Notes under the pieces: generated by a model
What the model was told of the DNA's origin: nothing
Databases searched by the model: none
The model's input: the letters and a program-made list of their open reading frames with translations, nothing else
Source of the DNA: Stagonosporopsis chrysanthemi
Taxonomy: Eukaryota > Ascomycota > Dothideomycetes > Pleosporales > Didymellaceae
NCBI GenBank assembly: GCA_022560025.1
Contig: JAFISE010000007.1
Location: 248,001 to 312,000, forward strand
Length of the DNA stretch: 64,000 bases
Direction: 5' to 3'
In this document: positions 20,675-33,136 of the stretch, piece by piece
How positions within the stretch are numbered: the stretch's first letter is position 1
Layout: the number at the start of each line of letters is the position of its first letter
Position numbers and translations under genes: made by a program

Positions 20675-23600
20675 ATGGACCCTGACGCGATCGACCTCGA
20701 CATGGGGGAGGAGTCGCTGTACGGCGCTGCTTCATCAACAGCTTCACTCGCTGTGCAGCAGTGGATCGACGAATCGCAAGACGTCGCCAACAATGCCTCC
20801 ACCCAGCCTACAGCCTTGGACCACCTGTTGCCCGATACATCCATCCCTGCTACTGAGCTAACGTCACACTTCCCAGGCGGCCAAGATGCGCAACAGACGC
20901 TACCAGCGACGCCTCGCTTTGACCCAGCAGCGCTCCTCAATCCAAAGCTTTCCTCCAAGCGATCGGCGTCCACCGCAACGACCAGTGAAGGCAGCACCTC
21001 CGAGCCCAGCAGTGCCGGTCAGGTCTCCCTCGTAGAGCGCCTGCATAACGTCCAAGAGCGCGCCGCATCGCCAGCCAAACGTGTGAAGACGATCGAGGAG
21101 CAGCAGCGCAAAAAGAAGTCCTCGAGCAGCGCCCTCGGCGGCAGTGCCCTTGATCTCAACAGCGGCGGACGCCCGCCGCCTGTGCCTCCACCTGCTCCAG
21201 TCGATCTCACAATGAGTATGTGCTTGACACTGTGCGCGTGTTTAACATGCTAATCTCTCCCAGGCGACGATGATGAACTTGAAGTTGTGCAAGACAACAT
21301 GTCGCAGGTTATCTGCATCGGCAAAGTCGAGCAGACGTATATCATGATGCACACGGTACCATTTCCCGACACCAAGAAGTACGTCGGCAACCATGGAGCA
21401 TTGGGCAGGATCAAAGTAGCTTTCCGGAGAGCCGGCCAGCGAAACGACATTACCATCCTCGTCACAGACGCCGTAGGAAAAGAGTTTGGCAAGGTTGACG
21501 GCAAGACAGCTAATGCTATCGTCCCGCTCATAGACAGCGCTAAGAGCCACGGCCTGATGTGGGTGGCCTGGACGGACCCAAGGAAGCGTCAAAACGCTGA
21601 GCCTACGACGCCGGGCTCTGTACATCATGCTCTCATCTCGATGACTCTGCAGCTGTATTGCCCGCGCAAAAACGCTCACGGCATTGGCAAATACCTGAAG
21701 CAGAAGAACACGAAGCTGACAAGGCCAATGTGGGAGCTCGAGAAGTACGATTACTTCAACCCGCAAACGCAGGAGGCCGCCACACGGACTCGGCTCCAGC
21801 ATCCAACTCTTGGGCTTTCCGCAATGCATTCAGGGCACGCTTCTGCCATGCCCTCGTCCAACTACGTCCTCCGCAGCGTTGATGAGATCCGCGACGATGT
21901 CCAAAACGTTTTCGATACTGTCGTCGGCAGCTCAGAGAAGGTACCGATGCGCGAACCATCTTCGCACATCAGGACCGAGCTTTACCCTCACCAGAAGCAA
22001 GCTCTGTACTTCATGTGGAACAGGGAGCAGGAGCACTCAGGCGAGGAAGCCGAAAAGACCGATCCGCTGTGGAGGCCACGCTATCTGGACAACGGTCGCA
22101 AGAACTACATCCATGTCATCACTGGCGAGGAGACGGAAGAGAAGGGGAAGTCTTGTCGTGGCGGCATCCTTGCAGACGAAATGGGTCTTGGAAAGACTCT
22201 CAGCATTCTGTCGCTTGTTGCTGACGACTCTTCGATCAAGGATAGTCAAGACTTTACCCTGAAGAGGCCACCGCGGATCCAAGAAGGCACGCCAGTCATC
22301 CAGCCCACCATCAACAGCCGAGCTACACTCCTCGTGTGCCCTCTCAGCACAATGACGAATTGGAGAGAGCAAATGAAGGACCATTTTCCTGCCGGCAGCG
22401 CGCTTAAATGGACCCGCTATCACGGCAGCGAGCGTTTCGATATGCAACCCGCAGAACTTGCGGATCATGACATCGTTGTCACTACCTACCACATCATCGC
22501 CAAAGACATACTTGATAGGAAGCGGGCGCTGCCTTATATCAACTGGTTTCGTATCGTCTTGGATGAAGCTCACACTATTCGCAATCCGACCGCGCAGTCC
22601 AGAGCAACAATTGCGCTCCCTGGGCAGCGTCGATGGGCCGTTACTGGCACTCCGGTCCAGAATCGTCTTGAGGTAAGCTTGCACCGACAATTATATGGTA
22701 CGTACTGACTAGTTCCAGGATCTTGGTGCGCTGTTCAACTTCATAAAGCTCAAACCCTTTGATTCGACGTACGGCTTCAACTTGTACATCCTCAGTCCGT
22801 TCAAGGCCGCCGATCCGGAAGTAGTGCCAAAGCTGCAGCTTCTGGTCAGCACTGTGACAATTCGGCGCACAAAGGAAATTATCAAGAACGAGGTACCGAG
22901 TCGCACTGACATGATTGTCAGGCTCAAGTTCTCCAAGGCAGAACAGCAGCTTCACGACTGGTTTGAGAAGGACACACAGCGCAAAGTCAAAGCCGTTACT
23001 ACAGGCGAAAAGATGGGTGGCCACTCGTATGCACGCATCTTGACTGCCATCCTCAACCTGCGACTCATCTGCGCTCATGGTCGCGACCTTTTGAGTGAGG
23101 AGGCGTTGAAAATGACCGACGGCATGACATCGGAGCAGCCAGTGGAGATTGATGACGAGGAAGAAGAGCTGCCATCGCTTACGAAGCAGCAGGCTTACGA
23201 GATGCTGGATATGCTTGGACAGACTAGTGCAGACCATTGCTCATACTGTCAGAAGTCTGTCTTCAACGAGGTCGATCCCGACGACGAGGACGAGGACGGC
23301 GAGCCTCCCAATCTCATCGGACACATGACATCATGCTACCATGTCGTCTGCCCAAAGCACACGAAGAAGCTGAGGACGGATTTCAACAATAACAAGGATG
23401 AGACTGGCATGGTCAAGTGCCACTTCTGCGAGGACAAGGTGAAGCCATCTTTGTTTGAACTGCTCCGCAGCGAATACCAGGACTTCTGCGACCAGCGCGA
23501 GAAGATGCGCAGGGATCCCAAACTCTCCAAGAAGATCAACAGCTATGCTGGCCCTCACACAAAGACCCAAGCTTTGCTCAACGACCTTGCCGACTTCCAC

Positions 23601-24150
23601 AGTTGGAGTGTCAACAACCCTGATGAACGACCAATCAAGAGGTATGTGCATCATTTAACCAGCACCTGCCAGCATGCTAACATTCCTCAGCGTCGTCTTT
23701 TCCACCTGGACCACCCACCTCGACCTCATCGAAATCGCGCTCAAGAACCACGACCACCACTACGTCCGCCTCGACGGCCGCATGTCCCGCGAAGCCCGCG
23801 ACAAATCCATGAGCGTGTTCCGCGAAGATCCCACCGTGCGCGTCATGCTCGTGTCTATCGGCGCCGGCGGCCTCGGCCTCAATCTGACCACCGCCAGCAA
23901 AGTTTTCATGATGGAGCCGCAGTTCAACCCTGCAGCCGAAGCCCAGGCCGTCGACCGCGTACACCGCCTTGGTCAGGACAGGGATGTCACCATCAAGCGG
24001 TTTATCATGGACAACAGCTTTGAGGAGAAGATGCTCATCCTGCAAAAGAAGAAAAAGGCGCTTGCTGACCTTACGATGTCGCGCGAGAAGCGCAGTAAGG
24101 GCGAGGACTCGAAGAGGAGGCTGGAGGAGCTGAGGAGTCTGTTCAGGTGA
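20675..24150 (+). CDS. SNF2-family ATPase/helicase, Rad5/HLTF-like
   Basis: Nuclear DNA-dependent ATPase likely acting in replication-fork repair or chromatin. Exons 20675-21215, 21264-22672, 22719-23641 and 23691-24150; 1110 residues with phases agreeing. ATG chosen at 20675 (the open frame upstream starts only with TTG). Order: disordered acidic N-terminus; a HIRAN-like region (~200-330, ICIGKVEQTYIMMHT); Walker A in GILADEMGLGKTLS; DEAH in VLDEAHTIRN; motif III RWAVTGTPVQNRLEDLG (across intron 2); a Cys/His zinc-binding insert between the lobes (CSYCQK, CYHVVCPKH, CHFCEDK), as in the Rad5/Rad16/HLTF subgroup with an inserted RING; then the C-terminal lobe with SVVFSTW, VRLDGRMS and QAVDRVHRLGQ. 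The insert is RING-like but irregular, so ubiquitin-ligase activity is uncertain. Confidence 0.9.
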
Positions 24151-26038
24151 GCGTGTGCTGGTGACGTTTGGGGCTCGATCCAGTGCCATGGTTCTGGGCG
24201 AGGGCGTACACAAGCATCTTGGGCTATTATGATGGAAGAATATGGACTTGGAACGGACGCAACGGCGCCTCCTGTCTCTCTGCGGTCCCGGCTGGCGTCT
24301 TCGGCGTCGATATTCATAGCATGCTTGCAACTCGACTACAATCGGTCAGTCCTGTACTGCACACGCTTGTGCACCGGCAGAGTATGGAGGGACATAAATA
24401 GCGTATTTATATGCAGTCTGCCCAATCACAGACGTAGCTGCAGAACTATTCTCGACCACAACCTTTCTTTCCCTCGCACCTTCAGAAATCTATCCCCTCC
24501 CAAAACCCTCATTATCCCATTCACAACTTCCGGTCGCGTTCGCGGTCAACGCAGCGCATACGGCCCAGCCCAGCTTGGCCCAGCGGACGAGCTCGCCGCC
24601 AGAGCCTTGGCGTGCGTGGCTGACGATGTTGCGGATCGTTCGGCTCAGCAGAGGCTAGCTTGTAGGGTCAACCTTGGGAGATAGTAGGAATATAAAGGTG
24701 TGGTGTCCCTGATGATCTTGATCGTTCTTTATGTGGAGGGTGGTGAAGGGTAAGTGGAGAATCTGGGGCGGGGTGAAGAAAGATGATGGAATCGATGAGC
24801 AAAACGGAACGAGGCGTTATTAAAAGGTAGATGTGCTGTGGGTGTGGATACCTGGTTGCTGGGTATTACAACGATCCTGTATTTCCGTGGACCTCGATGC
24901 AACACCCGAGCTATTCCGCGCCACTGCAACTCGAGATCCATAGATGAATGGAGTCATTGCAAGAGTGTGCCACCGAACATGCGATTCCAGGACCACTCTG
25001 AGTAGCAGTCGATTACGTCAAGTCAGATAGGATTAAAAGGAACGACCAGAATGGTGTCGTAGCAACGGGAAAGAGCCAAGACATCATACACCACTTACTT
25101 CATCTCAGTCTGTCCTCCGTCGTACCCATACACCCCGCTCTACTCCGGCGTACTACCGCCCTCGACGATCTCTCATCAACACACCCGCCCGGCAGCGTGC
25201 ATGTCAAGTGCACACACGCCTTCCCGTCTGCACTCACCGCAACTGCGCTTGCACGCAGCATTTCGAGACCTTCGCAAACCCGGCAGACCGAACCGCAGTC
25301 ATACCGTGGAAGAATGGTACGCGCCCGGCGGACCCACACATGCCATTAGGACAGTTTCTCTTGCTGTGGACCAAAAGCTCTTGATCAAAGCTAGATGCCG
25401 TGTCCGCCATGGATGACGCCTTCACCTTACACGCATCGCTTGACAAATCGATCCAGCAGCTGTACGACATGACAGCCTGCTCGCCTTGAGAAGCAGGTAT
25501 TGAAGAGATAGGACATCGAAAGTAGATGGTGTGTTGATAGTGCGTGCGCCACAGCGTGGCGTCGGGCGAGCGGATAACGGATGTGGCTGCGGGTAAGCCG
25601 CGATGTGGGTCTGAAGCTGTAGCTGCGAACGCTGAGCTCACAGTCGACCTGGGTCGGACGAATGTCTCGGCGATTGACACAGGTACGGATATGCGGCGAC
25701 GACCAAGAGAGAGTTCGGCCTCACTGTCGCAACAGCAGACATGGTTGGCAAAATCGATCTGTCCCCCAAGGCAAAAAGAGTACCAGCTTTCATTGACGAA
25801 ACTCACGAAGGCAGGACCGATTGTAAACCGAATTCTCATACGTACGGTAAGAAGGCGGGTGAATTCATCGTTAGTTCAAGGTAACACGAAACGAGGACGC
25901 GCAGAAGTTTGAGTGTAAATGTATTTTTGCTAACAATCATTTCTTGTAGAACGATGCGCATACAAATTATATATCGCTCTCATCCAGAGAGTCGACGAGC
26001 CATCGAGCCATGACCGGAACCGAACACAGAGGTCGTGC
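24151..26038. other. Long convergent intergenic region
   Basis: 1.9 kb between the stop codons of two genes facing each other, unusually long for a 3'-3' space. The best open frame is 25234-25839 on the minus strand (ATG, 201 codons), Cys/Ser-rich with no family features; I do not call it a gene. No repeat or RNA gene recognised. Confidence 0.5.
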
Positions 26039-27748
26039 TTAGGTGGTGTAGAAGAAGTCAGGGCGGCAGTCACCCATAATCTCAATCTCCTCCTCGGTCT
26101 TGTTATGCATCCAGTGATCACGCTTGCCCTCCTTGCGGAGCCTGTTCTCGCGCTTAAGCATGAAATGCATGAAGACGGTGCCGCCGAAGAGGAACAGGAA
26201 CTGGTATGCGAGCACGATGCCGTGGCCGGTCCAGTACCTGGGCCTCTCTTTCTGCGAGTAGATGTTGGAAGAAACGACTCCGTTCATCTGCGAAAAGTGT
26301 TAGCGGACAGTCATTTGGTAAGATTTCGAACAAAAACTTACGTTACCCCATCCAACAACGACACCAACCATGACACCGCGCTTCAGAGAGCCTTCGACGT
26401 TGTTGGAGGCCCAAGTCAGGGTATTGGAAACAGTTGGGTAGATACCAACAGCGCCGAGGAAAGTACCAGCGTACTGAACATGCACGTTGTCAGTGGCGAG
26501 CAGCATGGCAAATCCAATGCAGCCGATGAGAGAGATGACCATGTTGCAGTAGCCACGCAACTTGGTGCGGTCACCGATAAAACCGACGACAACCGTCATC
26601 GCAGCGGCGACAGCGTAGGGAGGCACGGACATGAGCTGGGCCTTGGTGCCGGTGTAGCCCATCCCGAGGAGAATGGTGGGGAGGAAGAGCGAGAAGCAGT
26701 ACAGGGGGCAGAGGCAGCCCATGTAGATGACGGCGTATCCCCAGGTCTTCCAGTCCTTGAGCGCGGCCCAGACGTGGCGGCGGTCGATGTGGCCAACGGT
26801 GGCACGCGACTGGCCGTCGGAACGAAGACGGCGAAGTGCGCGAAGCTTCTCATCAGCACTGAGGAAAGAGGCGGTGTCGGGGAAGTTGAAAGTCATCCAC
26901 CAGCAGGCCATACCGACAACGACAGTCATAAGACCCTCAATGATGAATATCCAGCGCCATCCCTGGTAGCCGCCGAGGCCGTGCATTTTGGTGATAGCAG
27001 CAGCGAGGAGACCACCGAAAGAACCAGCGAGCGCAGCGGCGGAGAAGAAAAGAGAGGCACGGAGACCAAGTTCCTGGCGCTTGTACCAGCAAGAGAGGTA
27101 GTAGTTCACACCTGGGAAAAGACCAGCCTCGGCGATACCAAGGAACCAACGGCAGGCGAGAAGACCAGCCTTGTTGTGGACGACACCCATGAGAGTCATG
27201 ATGATACCCCAGGCGAGGATGATGGAGGTGAAGAAGACACGAGGAGACCATCTCTTGATCAGGATGTTGGTCAGAGGCTCAAAACCAGCGTAGGAGATGA
27301 AGAAGATAGTGAGGGCGTTATTGTAGTCGCGGCCGCCCATTTTCAGATCGGGCTCCATTTTCGCAACACGAGCGTTACCAATGTTGGTGCGGTCCAGGAA
27401 ACTAGGAGACAATCAGCAAGAGCAGGGGTGTCGGCAAAGAATTGTACTCACGACAAGAGGTACAGGAGGGAGAGCCATGGGATCAGCCATTTGTCCATCT
27501 TCCAGACGAGCGCTCGGTCCTGGGTGATGTCAGTCAAACGTAAACAACAGGAACTTCGGAGAAGAACATACAAGCTTGGCCCGCTCCTCGTCGCTCTTGC
27601 CAGCATCTGGGTCGGGGAGATCATCGTTGTCGCCAACGCCGTTGGAGCTGACGTCTGAGGCGTAGAGAGCAGATGACTTCTCATTATCGGTGCGGAGGGT
27701 AGGGTCAGTGACCTCAAGGCCTGTGGCGGCATTCTTCTCAGCAACCAT
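26039..27748 (-). CDS. MFS transporter, anion:cation symporter type
   Basis: Plasma-membrane permease of the allantoate/nicotinate/pantothenate (Dal5/Tna1/Fen2-like) branch of the major facilitator superfamily; substrate not predictable. Exons 27572-27748, 27452-27519, 26342-27401 and 26039-26287; 517 residues; introns of 52, 50 and 54 nt with phases agreeing. The ATG at 27748 is the first in frame. Motifs: DKWLIPWLSLLYLLSFLDRTNIGNARV (TM1, joined across two introns; RTNIGNA is diagnostic of this branch), GWGIIMTLMG-type TM3, GIAEAGLFPGVNYYLSCWYKRQELGLR (TM4-loop), and VGWGNMNGVVSSNIY (TM11, joined across the last intron). The acidic, soluble N-terminus and the C-terminal ENRLRKEGKRDHW are also family-like. 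Confidence 0.92.
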
Positions 27749-30242
27749 GATGACTGATGGTGATGGGAGAAACAGAGGTCTTGCGGTGCACACGCAAAAC
27801 AACCCGTCTGGGGGGCGCCTGGGGTCTCTATATGTACTCACAGATCTCACCTACCGTGTCAGAAAGGTGCAGGTCCAGTACTATGGACAAGGGTAGTGCA
27901 GTACTAGCGCCTCACTGGTCCCGGGTCCCCATGGGGGCGGTTGGACAAGAAGCGGCGCCGGAGGATCCTGCTTGGCCCGTTTACACTCTCTGTCCGAGCG
28001 TGGCGGAGTGAGATTGCAGAGGAATTGGCGCCGGGTTATTGGATACCGCAATTGCAGTTCCACAAGGGCATTACATTTGTCAAGGCTGTCGCACGCGATG
28101 CCTGTCATTATTGGAGGCCACGAGGCGGTGAAATTAGGCAAGCTCGCGCTTAGCACTGCTACACCGGCCGTAGAATGCCTCCCTGTAGAGGTTCTATTTC
28201 AGCCGCCACTCTATCTCCCAGGAGCGCGTACCGATACCTCAACAGCCGATTAACAAGTGCAGTCAGTTTGTCGACTGTGCCAGATATCGCTCTTAGTCCT
28301 TAACACGGTGCCAGCGATCGGGCCAAGAGCATGATTTCGGCAAGCGTTGAGTTTGAGAACCCATGGAATGGCGTTATGGTCGAGCCTGGGCGCCTTTCAC
28401 GAGGCCAGCAATCTCACGCCAAAAAGCCACCCAAGGCCTTGGCACAAGGCCGACCCAGTCCAAAGCAACACACAGAAACGGAAGAAGCGTGCAGGCGGCG
28501 AGGGTGCATCTTCAGCCGGCAGGGATCGAAGCTTCGCCAGTGCCACCGAGCACCCGCTCTTGTGCTACGTGTGCCAATTTTGCATCTTGACTCTTTTACA
28601 TGGACGACACTGACGCTGCAGATCTGACGGTGCCCTCCCTCCCCGCGTTTTCAAACCGCGGAGCGCAGAGTCCCTCTTAGCTTGGCCCGCGGTGGGTCTG
28701 GAGTGTTAGTAGTGCTCCCCCGCGTTCGGAGGCCCCGCCATGGGGGAGCGTACACAAATTTCCCCAGACAGCACTACGGTGTAGAGCAGTAATCAACAGC
28801 CTGGCCTTTGTCCTGTCACGAAGCTCCGCAACCGGGATCTAACCTTGCTGGGCGCAACGCTCAAGCTCCGGCCGGGGCTCTCAGGCAAAGCCACCGCTGG
28901 CGGGCGCCCAGGCAAGCAGCAACATCGGGTAAAAGGAGCACCACCGCGCCGCAATTCGCTCGCAAATCGGCCATGGCGCCCATGCCCAGCGGGACAAAGG
29001 GAACGCTGATCCGCGGCTTCTCAAACATGTCGCCTGGCTTGCTTTGGGCACAGCAATTGTCCACCCTGCTGCTTCCTTCGCTGCCAACGCGTACTGCCGC
29101 TGCACGTACCTCGGGGTACCTACTGATTGTAACAATCACTACAGCAATTATGCGCACGCGGTTGACATGGGAGTGCAGCCGTCGAATTATTGATGCAGCA
29201 CGACAGCCTGTAGAACCTGGGCTGTGGGCCCGTTGCACCATGATTGTGTACACCTGCCAAGTGTGTCCCACACGTGGCCGCCGGCCTTGGTATGCATCTC
29301 AACTCTGTTTACTGCCGACTGCGCAAGCTTGCCATGTCTGCCTGCGCTTGCGAGCTCGCTCGTTCGTGTTGTGTTCGGTTTGTCATTATCGCGCTGCCCC
29401 GAGCCAGTCTACACATTCCAAGACAAAAGTCACCAACTACCGATTCCAAGCCCGCTTACTCCGATTCAGCGTCACAAGGCGCCGATTACGCCGGTGCACC
29501 AGCCGATCCGCTAAGGGCCAGAGGCATGGCAGAGGCGCCTCATCGCGTGGTGAACCAATTCAGATGCACGTAATCGTGACATTCGTTGTTGATTCTGGCG
29601 TGAATCCGTTCGACCGGTCGACCAGAGATGAGCGACGAGATCAGCGAGCGTTTGCACCCAGGGCCAGGCGTCTGGATCTGTAGCCGCTAGAAACTCTAAA
29701 GAACGACCTATTGATGCAGACTAACAGCCTGATTACAAACAGCCACGTTCGACAGCGCCTGGATGAATAAGACACGAGCTGGGTCCCAAAAGAGGAGACT
29801 ATCGCAACTAAGGATGCGGTACACATGCATGCATGCATTGATATCAACAATGCCCTCCTCCGCGCTTAGGAGCACAGGCCCCAACCTGTCGCTGCAAACA
29901 GTCGCCTGTGCGGCCTGCCTTCTTCCGAGATGACTGACCCGACACAGGCCACCCGCGCGCACGGGCTCTGGGGTAAAAGGGTCTGGCTGCGCCGCAATCT
30001 CGCAAGAACGTGTGCTTGCGGGCGGGGAGAGCAGAAGGATGCCGCAGAGGACGAACACGACGCAGGGGGAGACGCTTCGGGGTGTGCATTGCTTCTGGCA
30101 GCTGGTAAGGCGTCCATCAACAATCGTGGCATGTCAGTGCGCGTTGTGCTGTGATTGCATTTATTTATTGTTGTATGCTGCTGTAAAACGGTGGCGGAAC
30201 GCTGTGTTTTCAGCGCGCGCCGCCTTCTCAATCTCCACCAAC
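27749..30242. other. Intergenic, GC-rich, no gene supported
   Basis: 2.5 kb upstream of the MFS gene and downstream of the nuclease gene. GC-rich patches near 27920 (CCCCATGGGG) and 28640-28750 hold CCCCGC/CCCCCGCG boxes resembling fungal zinc-finger (CreA/STRE) sites. The 28808-29683 frame (291 codons) starts with TTG and has the Arg/Ala/Ser composition of a chance frame in GC-rich DNA, so it is not called. Confidence 0.5.
28714..28749. repeat. 8-bp G/C inverted repeat
   Basis: GCTCCCCC (28714-28721) and GGGGGAGC (28742-28749) are exact reverse complements 20 nt apart. Each arm contains a C-run like the AGGGG/CCCCT stress element. About 970 bp upstream of the MFS start. Function inferred only. 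Confidence 0.4.
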
Positions 30243-32346
30243 TCAGACGCACACGTCCATCCGCGCGACGCTGGGGTCGTGGTCGGAGACTTGCTCGTCG
30301 AACGAAACCCACGTGGTCAGATGGACATGCTCGTACTTGGCCTTGCTGGCCAGGCTGGGCGAGACAAACATGTGGTCGAGCTGCTGCGCGTTCATGTCGA
30401 ACAGGTACGTGTAGCGCTCCAACTCACCAATCCCAGCAACGGCATCCATGTCCTTAAGCCCCGAGATCTGGACGTACTGCTTCAGCGGCTCGACAAAGGT
30501 GAACTCGTTGAAGTCGCCGGCGGTGATGATGTGGGCGTTCTTGTTCTTGCTCAGAATTTCCTGTCGGACGTGTTAGCAGCTGGGTTCGTCTTCACGCGTT
30601 CCGGTCGCCAAGGCATATGGCCCTTTCGTGCGAAATGTGGCGTCGTATAGGACCGCGGCTCAAACACAGTGCATCAAGCGCGCTGCAGCCTCCCCGCACA
30701 GTTGATGCTTGGAAAAGTCTTGGGTTTTCTGGAACGTACCTTAACGAAGTTCGCAGTCAACGTAGCCTGCTCGAGTCTGTCGTCGACGCCGCCGTTCACA
30801 GGAGGACGCGCATCGCCCATAATGCTGCTGCTGCCGCCCTTGGAGCCAAAGTGCACGTTGATGGTGAAGAAGTTGCCGGAGCTCTTGCCCTTCTTGCCAA
30901 TGACCTCCCACTGCGCAACGAGAGGCTTGCGGCTTGCTGTCCATGCGGCGTCCGCAGGCTCAATGCGACCTGGGTTGAAGCTAAGAGCAGGGCCATTGAC
31001 TACCTCGGTCTTGTCCAGAGAGCCGCCTAGGTTTGGCTTGTAAAGGCGGACGATCGATGACTTGTAGAGATAAGCGACCCGGATGTTACCTCCGGGGGCA
31101 CCACCATCCTTGTCGTCAACCGGAGCAATATCGATGAAGGTGTAGTTTGGGCCTCCGGCAGCGGCGATGGCCTTGGTGAGAGTAGTCAGAGTAAGGTTTG
31201 CGGATACGACTACACGAGTGTTAGCGTGAGTCATGGTAGGCATGCAGGTACTGCCGGCCGCGCATTGCGGTGGAAAGGAGTCGGAAGCGGATGTTGGGAC
31301 TCACCAGCATCGTTTGTGACACCGTTGTCGTCTTGGACTTCCTGGATGAAGACAACATCAGGGCTCTTGAGATAGTCGACAATCTGCTCGGCAACGTGAG
31401 GGAGGTGAGCTGAGGTTGGCGCCAAGTTCTCAACATTGTACGCGCCGAAGGTGATGCCACCACAGTCGTTCTTGGACTCGAGTTTGGTGGGCTTGGGGGT
31501 CAAGGGCTCCTTCGAGCCGGTGACCTTCAAAGCAGTCGAAGGCAAGATACGGTAGTATCCGAAAGCGTAGGTGACGACACCGGTAATCTCCTCCAGGCTG
31601 TCGCCCATGCGTGTCTCGGTGGGGTTCTTGGTTCCGTCGAGCGGTGTGCCAACGATGATCGCCTCTGGGTTGGCGTCCTTATCGGTGGTGGTCAAACCGT
31701 CGCGGTCGTTGGTGCCAGTGACCTTCCAGCTTCCAGCAACCCAGGTGTCGCCAAACTGGTTAGGCTTGGTGAGCGCCCTCGCCTTCTTCACAGTCACCAG
31801 CTCGCCGGTCAGACTCTCCCAGAAGTCAAGACCGTACTTCTTTGGCTCGAGCGTTGGGTTGGCAACGCTGATCTGCGACTTGTTGTTTGGCACAGCAAAG
31901 ACATCGCCGCCGTCCAGGCTGGAGTACTGCTCAGTAGGGGGGTTGCCGGTGTCCTTGCCAATGACCAGCGGCGTCACTTTATTGCCTTTGCTGACAACCT
32001 TCTCCAGGACCGGGTTCGAGAGCTCCGTCAGGTAGATGTAGTCCTTGTTGCTGCGGTACTCGAGCACCTTGCCACCGATGGTGATGGCATCGCCAACAGT
32101 CAAGTTGGCGCCGAACGTACGCCCAAAGACGTAGAGCGACTCGGAGGTGCGCTCGTCACGATCTGGTGTTGTCGAGCGGATCCAGAGGCCGTCCGGGCCC
32201 TTGGCCGTAATGACGCCGGTTACGTTGGAGACGGTCTGGTCCTTGAACGGCGACAGGAATTTGTTGCCGTTGATCTCAGCAATGGTGGTCGCAGAGGAGA
32301 CCGCAAGGGAGGCCGCAAGGGCGATCAGGCGCGTGAGAGGAGCCAT
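30243..32346 (-). CDS. Secreted endonuclease/exonuclease/phosphatase-fold enzyme
   Basis: Probably an extracellular nuclease (ExeM/NucH-like arrangement). Exons 31305-32346, 30740-31209 and 30243-30560; 609 residues; introns of 95 and 179 nt, long for this window. Residues 1-20 (MAPLTRLIALAASLAVSSAT) are a signal peptide. The N-terminal half (about 25-320) is a beta-rich domain of the kind preceding the catalytic domain in bacterial ExeM proteins (VTGVITAKGPDGLWIRSTTPD, ITIGGKVLEY, ITGVVTYAFGYYRILP). The EEP domain follows: ITFGAYNVENL, DVVFIQEVQDDNGV (metal-binding Glu), VHFGSKGG, ITAGDFNEF (catalytic Asp and Asn) and the terminal SDHDPSVARM (catalytic Asp-His). The catalytic set is complete. 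Phosphodiesterase activity is inferred; phosphate scavenging from DNA is one possible role. Confidence 0.88.
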
Positions 32347-33136
32347 TGTATTGATGCGCTTTGTCCACGAACGCGGTCAATCTACGGCGAGCTGCCCTTG
32401 TTCTTATACAAGATCTCCTCCGCGGTCACCATGATTCACGCCCAGCAACCGGGGTCGCTGCGAGCATCGACATGTGAGCCCGCACGCTTGACCTGTTCCT
32501 GGCATATGCACCGCGAACTTAGCCCATCGCCTATGATAGCAGGAGAAAATTAATTGTCGGAGTCGCGCGAGCTGCTCACCGCTTGGCACTGGGGTGCGCG
32601 ACGACGCGTGCGTCGCCTGATAGGCTAGGACATGCCGAGGACTCCGCCTAAACTGGAAGGTGAGCGGTAGCGGAGATTAGGCGGCGACGGCCGCCAGAGT
32701 GGCTGATGGGTAATGCCTATCATCCATAGATATGCTCGAGATAACACACGTGGAGTTGAGATGAGCCGTCGAGATGCGCTGCTCAGGGGAAAGGCTGTGT
32801 TATTGTGGCGGAAGCTATCACGGCGCACCAATAACAGTGATGCACGTGCAAGCTAGTAGCCTCAGAGGTTTGCGACTAGATTTCGTGTGTCCATTTGCAT
32901 TGATATGTCACCTACTACACGGTACGTTTTTAGTAATATTCACGGCGTGTGGAAGCTGAACGTGCATGGATAGGGTGTCACGTGAACACATCATCCATCG
33001 AGCTTTTCCAACCACACATCTCAGCAGCCATGCCTTCGAATTGGACACGGTATCGCGCAGCACACAACATAGGCATCGTATAAGAGATTGTTAGGTTGCC
33101 TCGCTCGTGTCTCCGCTGCTCTTCTCGGCTGCTTAC
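32347..33136. other. Divergent intergenic region
   Basis: 790 bp between the starts of the secreted nuclease (minus) and an uncharacterised gene (plus). No recognisable motif. Confidence 0.5.

Noticed and set aside
25234..25839. 201-codon minus-strand frame with ATG
   Set aside because: No family likeness and no supporting promoter or codon pattern; could be real but unsupported.
26105..27658. 517-codon plus-strand frame over the MFS gene
   Set aside because: Antisense shadow; the minus strand has a complete MFS protein with four consistent exons. The translation is low-complexity (Glu/Gly/Val/His-rich) with no fold.
28808..29683. 291-codon plus-strand frame
   Set aside because: No ATG at its start, Arg/Ala/Ser composition of chance GC-rich reading, no domain, no splice context.
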